This document shows, one piece after another, positions 45,201-56,091 of a stretch of DNA of 64,000 nt; the first letter of the stretch is position 1; each line of letters starts with the position of its first letter. Source of the stretch: Chalara sp. BL73 (taxonomy: Eukaryota > Ascomycota > Leotiomycetes > Helotiales). The notes beneath the pieces were generated by a model. The model was not told the DNA's origin and ran no database searches. It saw only the letters and a program-made list of their open reading frames with translations. The stretch covers positions 124,001 to 188,000 of the forward strand of contig CAKJVC010000037.1 of assembly GCA_918026815.1 (NCBI GenBank), written 5' to 3'. The position numbers and the translations under genes were made by a program.

Positions 45201-47636
45201 GGAAAAAAAAAACAAGTATTTAAATATAAGTTAAATTACTATTTTAAAAAAATTGTACATATTAAAAACTATAATTAAACTTTTAAAAATTAATGTAAAA
45301 TATAATAATTAGTATAAAAATTAGTATAAAATTAAATATATCTGTTTAAAGTTTTTTGTTTTATTTGTTGTATATATTTAAAAACTATATATATATTTAC
45401 AGTTTATACAGTTTTTAAAAATTGTTTTATAAACTAAAAAATGTTTTAACGATTGTTTAATTTAAAAAATTGTTTATTATTAAAAACAAATTATTATAAA
45501 CAAAAAAAATACGTTCGTATAATTTATTTTTCGAAATTTTCGTAGCATATACTATATTAAACGCTTTTTTATAGTTTGTTAACGAATCGAAAAAACTAAA
45601 TTTTGTATTATTTAACTTATTGTTAGCTAGCTATTAATTTACAAAATTCGGCAAATCGATTTACTTTTTATTTCTGTATGTTTATACTGCAAAATTTTTT
45701 TAAATTGCTTTTTTTTTTTAAATAAAATATTTTTTAAAAATTTTATACGTATAAAATTTGTTATATTAATTAGCAGATTAGTATAAAAATTAGTAAAAAT
45801 TTGTATTTTTTGTAAATGTAAAAACAGTTTGTTTTTTTTAAATATTTTTGTTTATTAGCAGTAAGTTTTTAAATTTTGCAAAACAAAAATCGACAGTTTC
45901 GGTACTATTTTTTTTGCTAAAACTTAAATTTAAGCTTTTTAGCATTTTAAAATTGTATTAGCGTTATACGAATTATTATATTAATTTAAAACTTACTAAA
46001 ATAAATCGTTTATATTTAGCAATTTTGTTATTTTTCAACTTTTTAGCAGATTTGCCGACAATTGCTTTATTACTGTTTTGCTTTTTATTTAATTTTTATA
46101 TATATTTAAACTTATATTCGTTTTTCGATTTATATTTAATATTTTTTTATACTAAATTTTTATTATTATTAATTGCATATAAACTACTAATTTTTTTATA
46201 ATTTAAAGCTTTTGCTACAAATTTTTAATTTTTGTTATTTCGTTTATTATACAAATTAGTATAAAAATTAGTATAATTAAAATTAAACGAACTGTTTTGT
46301 TTTAACTTGTAAAACAAACTGTTTAATTATTCGTTTTTGTTTAGCAAAAAATGCGAGTGCAAATTTAGCAAACTTTTTAAAAACTTTTTTTCTGTATATA
46401 ATTGCTGCTTAATTTGCGGCTTTCGCTTTTTCGATTTAATTTTAAATACTGTTGCTTTTTATAACTTTAAGTTTTTTTTTAGTTTTAACAGTATATATAT
46501 TAGTAAAAAAACTGTTCGGAAATTTGCGTTTACGTTTATTAAAAAAACCGATTTGCTGCAAAAAATTAAGATTTATATTAAATTTATAATTTAAATTATT
46601 AGAAATAACAATAATATTTTTAAAACCGATTAGTATATAAATTAATATAATATTTTAATAAAAATTATTTAAAAAAATTGCTTTTCGAAAAATAAAGCTA
46701 TATTAAAAAGTAACGTAACCGAAAAGTAAGTGTATTTTGCAAATTTTAACTTGCAAAAACTAAAACTTTAAAAATTAGTATAAAAATTAATATAATATAC
46801 TAAAAACACGTATTGCAATAAATATTTAACTTTGTTTAAATTTAATAAATTAGTGCAAAAAAAATAAATAAATAAAAAGTACGCGTTATTTTAAAAAATA
46901 AAACAGTCGCGTTTTTATGCTTTAATTTTAAAGCATTTAACTACTTTTTACAAACTTAACTTTTTTTAACTTTTAATTAAATTTACTAACAATTATACTA
47001 TACACAAGTATATATTATATTTATTTTTTTTATATTTTATTTTTATATTAATTATTATACTAATTTTTTATAGTTTTTTCGTCGAAATTACAAAGCTATA
47101 ATTTTAATTTTATGTGTTAATATTTATATTTACTTTTATTTTTTCTGAAAAAAATTTGCGACTTTGCACAAGTACATATTATTTTGTATTATACTAATAT
47201 TTATTTTAATTTTAATAAATTACAATAACACGTATTAAAAAAATAACTACTAAATTTGTTTGCAAACTTTCTGTTAAAACTTCTGCTAAAACTTTTACTA
47301 AAACTTTTGCAAAAGCTGTACTAAAAAAAAAATATCGATTAAAACTTAGCAGTAAGTTAATTAATATAATAATTAGTATAAAACTAATATTTAAACGTAG
47401 CTAAAACATTTAAAAAAATTAAACAATACTAAAAAAACACTAAATTTTTAATTTTAAAAGCTTTATTTACTCGACTAGTTAAAAAAATAATATATAATAT
47501 TACGTTTTAATATGCATTTCGTATTTAACTTAGTGCTTTATAATGTTTTTAAAAAGCCGCAAAATCTGTTTTAGTAATTAAGTTTAAACGTAAATTATTT
47601 TATATAAATACATTATACTAATATTTATACTAATAT
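42201..47636. repeat. Interspersed ATTAGTATAAAA doublets inside the element
   Basis: Forward copies of the tandem 12-mer doublet start near 42201, 43209, 44078, 45308, 45777, 46255, 46775 and 47367; inverted versions are near 44846 and 47610. Spacing in the right half is about 470-590 bp. They may mark degenerate copies of a roughly 0.5-kb internal repeat. Confidence 0.6.
42769..42971. mobile_element. Solo LTR nested in the AT-rich element (203 bp)
   Basis: Normal-GC island that begins TGTCAGGCGC and ends CACCTTACA, flanked by a perfect 5-bp duplication GTTTA (42764-42768 and 42972-42976). It contains a TATAAGTA box and is related to the repeat at 21826-22017. TG...CA ends plus a 5-bp duplication define an LTR; absence of an internal domain makes it a solo LTR left by LTR-LTR recombination. 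Confidence 0.85.
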
Positions 47637-48108
47637 TATTTTAAAGTTACAAATTTTGCTGTAATTTACGCTAAAAAAGTTACTATTTAAGTAAAAAATA
47701 TACATTTAGTTTAAAAAATAAAAATAAAAATAACGAGCTACAAATACTTAAGCCGGTATTAAAAAATTAAACGCAGTTTATACAAAAAAAAAAAATTAAG
47801 CAATAAAGTTATTAAAAGTATATACGCTAGCAATAAAGCGCTAAATACATAATAAAATTTACAAACTAAAATTTTAATACGTTTATGTCGCGTAGCTTTT
47901 TAATTAGTAAACTTATTAGTATAACTTTTTTAACTGTACAGCAATTATTGTAATGTTACGTGTAAATGTAATAAGTGCTTGGCACTTTATTAAGACCCTA
48001 TAAAGTAGGGTGGGTGCTTTTAATAAACCCCAACCCATGGGGTGGGACCCCGACGGGTGGGGTCAAGTAGGTGAAAACCCGCCCCGTGGGACCCCAGTTC
48101 GCAGTCTA

Positions 48109-48116
48109 GCCCCTAC
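48109..48116. repeat. Target-site duplication GCCCCTAC, right
   Basis: Second copy of the 8-bp duplication. The next bases, CCC GGT TGC, continue the zinc-finger codons in frame with the left flank. Confidence 0.9.
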
Positions 48117-51100
48117 CCCGGTTGCAATGCTGCGCCGTTTCATTCACAGTACCTGTTGGAATCCCATGTCAATGTGCACTCTTTAGACCGACCACATTAT
48201 TGCCCAGTTAGAGGCTGCCCAAGATCTGAAGGTGGGAAAGGCTTCAAGCGGAAGGATGAAATGATAAAACACCGCTTAGCGCACGATTCGCCCGGTTATG
48301 TATGTCCATTTTGCCCTGATCGAGAACACATATATCCCAGACCCGATAATCTACAGAGGTCAGTTGTCCCCCGGCCGAGGATAAGCCGCAGAATTGCTCT
48401 ATTCTGTTCTGACGTACTTGAATAGACATGTGAGACGGCACCATGGTGATAAAGACAAGGATGATCCTGTACTACGGGATGTATTACGGCAAAGGCCGGG
48501 AGCTTCTTCAGTGAGCAGAGGCCAACCATCTCCACAGAAGGATAACATAGATCTCGCTATCACTCTGCCCTCAATATTAGATCAACTAGGAGGCATCAAT
48601 AATCTTCCGGACGCTCACACACCCCGAGATTCTTCTGCCTTTATTCCAGAGAAAAGCCCAAACGAGACGACTGAGATGCGTAGTGGGATGCCATTGGCGG
48701 GTTGGGATAGAGACATCATGCTTGACCCAAACGACAAACAGATGGTAGTTACCGACACACAGAGCCCCTGCTTTGAAACATTTCATAATCTGGAATATCC
48801 CTCATATGACCCTACTGATTCCGGATACGCGTCTATGGGACGAAAGCAAGAGGCAGATGCCGGTCAGATAGTAAAGGACTGGAATGATACCGAAACTGTT
48901 TTTACCGATAATCAAGATCTTGATATTGGAGAAGACGTCAAGCAGCAACTATGCTTAGCCCTGTCGCGTGATATCATCGAACATATTCAATCCTCTCCTA
49001 GCTCTGTATATGAAAACAGGCCATCAAAAAGACCTCTAGCAAATCTGCTCAAAGATTTTGCGATCAAACTTCGTCAGACCGCCAATTCTAGTCAACAGAA
49101 AAACGCAACAGTATTCGTCCGCCATTACAGGTAGTACGTACACTCACTCCCATCCTTATTCAATGTACAAAACCTACTCGGTGCAGTAAGGATTCTCCGT
49201 TCTTCAGAGCTAATTGCCATGGCCAGTCGTATCACCAGTCTGCTCGAGGATTCTATACAAATCCTTTCACACAAAGAGGGTAAGGAGGATTTATTGGAAG
49301 CTGAAAACCAAGATGAGGAGGAAGATGAGGATAGTGCCCTGAAGCAGAACGAAGGTTTGTCAATAGCGGAAAAAATGGCACTGTGGAGGAACTCGCAAGG
49401 CAACTCAACCAGAGAAGAACGTTTCGAAATCTTAGCTGAAGAAGAAGAGGAGGAATCAGATGGATATGCAATAGCTCACTTCCCTGAGTCCTGGAAATTC
49501 CTCACTGAGAGCAATGCTTACCAATGGCTGCTAGGGAAAATTAAGTCTGAGATGACACTAACACGAAGCAAAGATACGGTGGCACGGAATATTAAGGATG
49601 AGATTCAGGAAGGTATTAGGTCTAAGGCGGCAGATGGTAACTACAACAACTTAGTTCACAAAGCTACCTTTGTGATTTCCTGGCCCCTACATACGTTTCT
49701 TCAGCAGGAATATACAAGAGGAAACGCACCACAGCTTGGTTCTATCATCACGATTACGGGATCTGACATTGATGCACAAGCCTTGACTTGTTTTGAATAT
49801 ATGCGCCAAGTTTGGCCTACTACGGGTCTCGAGACTTTAGCGATTGTACAAGCTTTGGTTGGAGGGCAAGAGGAGGCCGCTACATGTAAGAAACCGATAA
49901 CTCTAACAGCTCTTTATGGCAACCACTAACTACCCAAAGTGCTTACAGTAGATGGGACTCATATCAGCTTGACCTTTGATGAATCTAAAGTATTTGCAAG
50001 AATCAGGGGAACTCAACCGGCAGTGGCGGAGATCGGTCAACAGCTAACGTGGCTCGCTGCTGCATTGCGTTCGTCTCCTTTCAAGAACAAGATAGCTTAC
50101 TCAACTCCAAGCATTACAACCATAAGCGCCCAAAACCAAACTCCTATTTTTAAGATTTCGTTTCAGCTTGACGAATTAGAGTCAGATGAGCTGGCGCCGC
50201 CAATTAACGGGGCCTGCTGGCATGCTCTATTCAATTCTCTGGTGATTGTCCAGGGGTTCCCCATCTTAGCCAGATCTCAAGGAGAAAAAGGCCTGGAAAT
50301 TCCTATAAACATGATGGCTGGACTGGGCGAAGCGACTCGATTAACAAATTTCAACGGCGGTATTGTGGTAAAAGGGTTCTCAACTCTATTTTGTCCTATA
50401 GAGCGAATCAAGAATTCTATTTTATGGCATTATATCTACGAAAGAGACGGGAGTCGAATATCATATCTGGCTGCTGACCAGCGCTGCCCTAATAGAACTC
50501 TGATCCGAAATGTTGGCACTGCTTGTCTCAGAATGACGAGAAACTTCCTAGGCTGGGCCTCATCAGTTGAGATTCATGCTGGTGAGATTACAGCCATGAT
50601 TTTGCCGTTAGGACATTAACTTATACAAGCATAGGAACTAAGGATGCTAATTACCAAAATATTGAGTGGCCCAAACCAAATTTCGCATCTCCTGGGATTG
50701 CTTTTGAGAAAGGTTCCATTATAGCGGGGTATTATATCACTGGCGGCGCTTCATTCACTAGAGGCAAAAAGGATACGCCGCTGTACCTTCGTCGAGAAGG
50801 ACCGTATGAGCAAGAGATCCACGCTGCGCGGAACATGAAAGTGGTCTTATATGATACTGGAACTCGTAGGGGATGGCTAGTATGTATATTCTCCTAGCAA
50901 ACACTTCACTCCATTCTTTTATACCCGGGCACCTCCCAAACGTTTAATTCAAGTGTAGTTAACCCCGAGGACCTTAGGTAGATGGCACGATAGCACTCCT
51001 CCACCTCACACGCACTCAGCTCAGTTCAAGTCCATACTCAGAGAGCGAACTCTATACACTCGACGCGTTCAACCATGCTGACCCTACTGGCGGCGCCTGC

Positions 51101-52381
51101 GCAGCTAGAAATGCATTACTTGATCCAAAAAATAGAGGACTACTAGTCTTCCAATATACCGAAACCTACACTGAGACCACAATAGCGACTGGACATGCCA
51201 AAAAGGAAGAAACCAGAACCACAACTAGAAACTGGACATACCAAGACCTCGTACAACAAGCATATCACATCCTCGAACAAATTTATGACTACGAAGTCAA
51301 AGCGCTGACTTCACCCTCAATCAGCCTCCGATTTACAGACCGAGAGAAACTTACTGGATTCGCCTTTATGGATATAGTAGATAGCCAACATGATATACGA
51401 CCACGTGTTGTGATCTTGAAATCGAGCGGGAAAGGATGGGTAGATTTCACGAGAAGTATTCGGGCTATCACTCTTATAGGAAGAGGATTCGGTGAATTTA
51501 TCAAGCCAGCAAGAGACGCGAATGCTCTCTGTAAGCAGTGGAGAAAGGTACCGATTGGTAAAGATTATCTGGTAGCCTGTACGTCGGCGTTGAAGGAGAT
51601 ATGTCGAAAATATGGGGATCACGAATCTAGACCTATGGAGCTTGCGAATGGGATATTTTGGCATAGACCAGACAGGTTGTTTGAGGCTTGTGAGTGCAAG
51701 CTTTTGAAGTCTTGTGATAGGGTTCAGGTACTATTACCACCATCTCTAGGGACGAAGAATCATCCTCAGCCATTTGGAAATCTTAATGGAGCGGTTATCT
51801 TTGGTCGAAGTAAGAGGCTTCCGTGGGTTTGGCCTAGCAATGGCCCTCCTATCGAAGGAGGAGGAGAGGAGTCAGATACGGAAATGGAAGGTTCGGTTAG
51901 GCTCATTGATAATGGGGCTGGGGAGAGGAATCCGTCGAACTCAGATTATGCAACACTTGAGAGACAGGAGTTTTCTCCTTCCTCAGGCCCGAGTGATGGC
52001 ACGCTGAGTATAGAGATGTCGGATCTTGTTATGAGTGGTGCTTTGCATGGAGAGAGTACCCCATCACCGTCACTGGATGGTAGCGGCCGTGGAGGGTTTA
52101 CGAGTCCAGGGAGTCTAGGAACCTCTCAGACTTCGGGATCATCTATCAGGCAGGGACAAGAATCTGCAATGACAAAGAGAGACGGTGAAATGGTAAGTCC
52201 GCTTGAGATTCCCTCTCCATCAGAGGATACTACGATATTAGGTATGGGACATGGACGGAGATGCAAAGGCAGGGGTACAAAAAGGACTTGGGAGCAGGTA
52301 AAGGGGATTGCTCCTCAATTTTTTCCAAAAAAAAGGACGGAGGCGGCCTTACAAAAGGAGGTCCAGGAAGAGATGGAATAA

Positions 52382-53293
52382 TCCAGGTTCTTTTGAATAG
52401 TGAACCAATTCTACCGTCAATGAGCGTATGTTTGAAGGATAGCTGGAAATCAACTCAAGAGCGAGCTTGTCAAAACCCAGGCGAACTTTATCGGGTCCTA
52501 ATTTCCCTCTGTACGGGCCGCCATACACAAAATGGAACTTAAGATATCCTTAATTATAACAAGTAGTTATTCGCTTTATCGTTGCCACAGTAGATAGGTT
52601 TGGTACTTTAGCGCTTAAAAAGGAAAGGAAAGCTAGAAATTAATTACCTTACAGACAGGCTACACTACATCAGGGAATTATGTGCCGTGCGGATCTCACG
52701 CCCCCCGCAATGCGCTGAGGTCCACGGCAAGCCACGCCTCTAGGGAATTTCACGAGTCTATATACCTGCGCAGCCTGAGAGCCCATCAAAGAGCGGAGTA
52801 AGACACGAACTGTAGATCGGATCTTCGATAAGGGATACCTGGTACATCTAGTCAGGGGGAGGCGTATACGGATGCGAATAGAGCAAATTCCGAGATAACT
52901 GGTACAGCGCATGATGACTAGGCAATCGTAGAATATTCGGGAGGGGCGAGTGAGGAATAGGTCTCATATCGTTGAAAAACTTATATCAACGTATTTTCAC
53001 ACAAGCCATAGTCCGAGGAAATTCAGCACCGCTTTCGGTCACCATTACCTTAGCCGTGAGAATCTGGGGTTTTCGTCTTTCTTTAAGAATAAAAGGGTAA
53101 ATCGAGATCACCTGGCATCGGGAGATCGTCGTTGCGAAGTGCCTTGTAAAAGAAAAGAAGACTGGTGCTCTGGCTCCCCAGGAAATCTGCAAAGTTCATC
53201 TTTGCATCAGATTTCTCATGGGGTTCTACCACTCAGTTTACGAAATCAGCACAAGAGATTAAGCATGCCCTTATTAAATATCTTATCTCTACA
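52382..53293. other. Intergenic region between zinc-finger gene and beta-galactosidase
   Basis: About 0.9 kb lying between the 3' ends of two convergent genes. Short open frames lack family features. Nothing else recognised. Confidence 0.5.
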
Positions 53294-55070
53294 TCAGACC
53301 TGATCTGCATCCTCCTCAATCGAGTACACTTCAACCTCAGCAATCATAGTCCGGGCAGGGATAGTGACACAAATTGGGAAGCCGCCATAGTCGGGGTCCT
53401 CGTTAGGCATCATGCAAAACTTTCCACTCCGCGTCTCATCGCCGTTTAGCTTCCTTTCCGTCTTCAGCGTCCCCTTCGCCACATCTACCACACTTTTCTC
53501 TACGAAGCTCAGAATACCCGTAAACGTTGATGTCGGCGAGAGCGATTTGAAGACCGCCTGGAAACCCCAGCCAATGAGCAGGAACTTACTAGCACCTTGG
53601 TAAATCAACATTCCTGCTCCAGGACCAGCCTTCCCAAAGACGAAGGTGCGCTCGATGGTGACTTGATAGTCGCCGAAATTGGCGATTGTAGGGGAGCTAG
53701 GATCGCTGCCGTCTGCGTGTAGCTCGTCGAAATAGAAGCCGATGCAACTATTTGGCTTCCGTTGTGCTTCAAGGACAATTTGAGAAACAGAGCCGAGTAG
53801 CTTGTAATGCCTTGTGAATGCAGCTGTAGCTGGCTCAAGCGTGTCGACGCCGAATGGGCTTGTACCTATAGCTTGATAGCTGCCAAAAGCGGTCCAGATT
53901 CTTCTCGCCCCATACTCATCTCTCCGCTGCTCCGGAATGAATAGAGCCTGTCCATTATGGCGATATTTTTTGCAGGAGCTAGCATAGTCGTTGAGGTAAA
54001 TGTCTGGAGCGATAAAGCTAAGGGATGGAGCAAACTTGTGCCAGATATCGATGACATTGCTAACCCCTCCTCCTGAAGGGTAATCACCAGGGTCGCCTCC
54101 GCCACCGGCGACGATTGGAAAGTCATTGGAAGAGTCGTCTCCGGCGTAATTCTGCCACACGTTAGTGTAGAGAGGTAAAGGATATTCATTCGTCCCAGCT
54201 GAAGCAACTTGTTCAACATATAGTGCGTAATGATACGCCATAAATAGCTCATCCGTAGCCTTGCTTTTCCCAAATAGTGTCTCCCACGAGTTCGAACTGG
54301 GTTTCGATGCCTCGCTTTCTAAGGTGACCTTGAGCTCAGGAAACTTGGCTATGAAATCAACGTGGAGGTTATCCCAATCTTGAATGAGATATTTAACAAG
54401 GCTGCTGGGTACAGGGGCTTCAAATATTTTGTTGGCGGCTGTGCTCCGATCTCGTGAATCTCCAAGTAATCCTATTTCATTCTCTACTTGAACCATAATC
54501 ACAGTGTGGTGTTGGTCCACCTCCTTTAGGTGGCGCATCAATGTCGTGAAGGCTTTCGTGTCAGCTTTCTGAGATTCAGTATGGAAAATCGATAACACAT
54601 CTGTTGTTATAATTCTGCTATCTGAGCGATCCCCTTGTTGCTGATGCATCCGTGGGAAGCGCTTCGTGTTCTTTTTAACCCAAGACGGAGCATATGTCGA
54701 AATGCCTAAGGACACATCAGAAGTAAACGCATCGCAGAATGCCTGAATACATACCATTCTTAAACGAGCCAAACCATAAGAGAACGAGCCGAATCCCATG
54801 AGCTCGTGCCCCAGCTATGACTGAATCTAGCTCGGAAAAGTCGAACTCACCTTCCTGGGGCTCAATGTCCTCCCATGTCACACATCCCAGGAGAGTATTA
54901 TAGCCCGTATCTGCCATCTTTTGCCAGACCGTGTCCATGTATGCTGCGGATGTGAGAGACGAGTTCTGGAGCTCTCCACCCAGCACCAAATATGGTTTGC
55001 CGTCGACGTGTAGCTGCCATGCTGTCTCGGTTTTTACAAGCCGCGGCAGTGAAGATGTTTGCTGCTCCAT
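53294..55070 (-). CDS. GH35-type beta-galactosidase-like protein
   Basis: Two exons (54755-55070 and 53294-54705, 49-bp intron GTATGT...TTAG) give 575 residues. The start at 55070 is chosen because the conserved sequence starts soon after it (LHVDGKPYLVLGGELQNSS). The TIM-barrel features of GH35/GH42-like enzymes follow: MADTGYNTLLGCVTWEDIEPQEGEFDF, VQVENEIGLLG with the acid/base Glu in NEIG, and FIPEQRRDE with a candidate nucleophile Glu. The C-terminal ~170 residues resemble the beta-rich extra domain found in this subgroup (DUF5597 type). No signal peptide, so the enzyme is probably intracellular and acts on imported galactosides. It is divergent from a sugar transporter, which supports that role. 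Confidence 0.8.
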
Positions 55071-56091
55071 GTTTAGGTGGCTAATGGTTTGCGAAGGAAG
55101 CAGATTAATTGTCACGCTCAAGAGGTTGATGGGAAAGAGGGTGGGAAATTGATAGCCAAAGGCTGGTTTCAAGCTTATATAGATTTGGAGCGTTTAGGTT
55201 CAAATCATGGGGGTTGTGATCTCGATGGGGAGAACGACAGATGAAGAAGAATGGGAGGGCGGGCGAGGCAACAGATATGCAAGGTCACCCACTTTTTGGT
55301 CATTCATGCTCCCGCACATGTATGATAGAAGGTAGGTCGGTGACGAGGGAAGTTGGGAATTACGAGTTTGATTTGATATTTGATACGTCCGATATGCGTG
55401 GTATTGGGTAATCCTCGGGGAACGAGACCTTTTTTTTCAACTCAGAAAAGCGGCCCGGGAATGGGCTATTGTGATTGGATCAAACTCCGGGTTAGTCCCC
55501 AGGGGCAAACTAGCACCCCGGGAATCAACGTTTCTCGTTGGATGCTACTCCAGCTAGTTGGTGTGGCGTATTCACCAGCACCAGCCCCAGCACCCGCCTC
55601 CTCTGCACTAGGAACCCCATGGGGAGTGAATGGTGGTACGGTCCTCTCCTCTCCGCTACAGGAAACGACAGCGGAAAAGGCAACACCGGGAATCCAGCGC
55701 TCCTATTGGATGAAATTCCAGGCCATGGGGTCGCTTAACCTCTTGAAAGACATCCACATCCCAGGATCCACCAATGGGGGCATCTGAACATCGGCCCCTG
55801 TTCTGAACTAGCAAGGATTCCCCACGATTAACCCTCCCCTGTAACGCCAATACCAACGCAAGCACCCCATCGAGAATTGTCTGTCTCTCTTCCTCATAAA
55901 AGTTTCCACCCCTTATACCCCATGTCGTCAACCCCAATCTATAAAGCACTGAGGATTTCCTGCACCATGCATGTCAATGGAATCTATCCTCTCCATTTCT
56001 ACCCCAATCTTCTTTATCCAGAATACTTACTGCACCACCACCCTCCGACCACTTCATCGCCCTCTTTAGTTTCCCCAATTCACTGACGACC
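55071..56091. promoter_or_regulatory. Divergent promoter of beta-galactosidase and sugar transporter
   Basis: 1 kb between the two divergent start codons. The part near the transporter is C/T-rich (CCACCACCCTCCGACC...), a common fungal core-promoter feature. Two GGGGC/CCCGGG patches (about 55453 and 55517) are possible regulator or repressor sites but no specific operator is claimed. Confidence 0.5.

Larger units (their letters stand above)
41855..48108. mobile_element. 6.25-kb TIR element, hAT-like by target-site size, AT-mutated interior
   Basis: Ends with inverted repeats: TAGACTGCG at the left and CGCAGTCTA at the right are exact for 9 bp, and CCCACGGGGCGGG recurs in inverse at 15-19 bp in from each end. 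About 120 bp at each end stay GC-rich and hairpin-prone; the 6 kb between are extremely AT-rich with no coding frame. No transposase is recognisable. The 8-bp target duplication points to hAT; the first bases TAGAC match the loose hAT end consensus only partly. A solo LTR is nested at 42769-42971. The doublet ATTAGTATAAAAATTAGTATAAAA recurs at intervals of about 0.5-1 kb. Confidence 0.82.
41510..52381 (+). pseudogene. Large C2H2 zinc-finger gene of an uncharacterised fungal family, split by a transposon
   Basis: Exons 41510-41854, then (after the inserted element) 48117-48358, 48426 to about 49132, about 49192-49885, about 49952-50582, about 50632-50880 and about 50980-52381; roughly 1,400 residues. 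An acidic Pro/Ser N-terminus is followed by three C2H2 fingers; the first is interrupted between its two Cys. After the fingers come low-complexity acidic segments and then a long conserved region with SWKFLTESNAYQWLL, ITITGSDIDAQALTC, AEIGQQLTWLAAALRSSP, EKGLEIPINMMAGLGEATR, WVDFTRSIRAITLIGRGFG and FWHRPDRLFEACEC. I recognise this as a recurrent Pezizomycotina protein architecture without assigned function. No stop interrupts the exons other than the inserted element. It may be functional in strains lacking the insertion. Confidence 0.75.

Noticed and set aside
43354..46594. Open frames of 60-90 codons inside the AT-rich island (for example 43354-43557, 44604-44795, 46337-46594)
   Set aside because: Composition is almost only Lys, Asn, Phe, Ile and Leu, as expected from AT-rich DNA. 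No domain, no conserved start, no intron logic.
41855..48108. AT-rich island as a mitochondrial insertion or centromere
   Set aside because: It is precisely bounded by TIRs and an 8-bp target duplication inside an exon, and has no mitochondrial genes.
41855..48108. Element as a giant intron of the zinc-finger gene
   Set aside because: The boundaries are TA...TA within TIRs, not GT-AG, and the duplicated 8 bp would remain in the mRNA and shift the frame.
52670..52912. Arg-rich minus-strand frame of 80 codons
   Set aside because: No family, no splice context, composition like random GC-balanced DNA.
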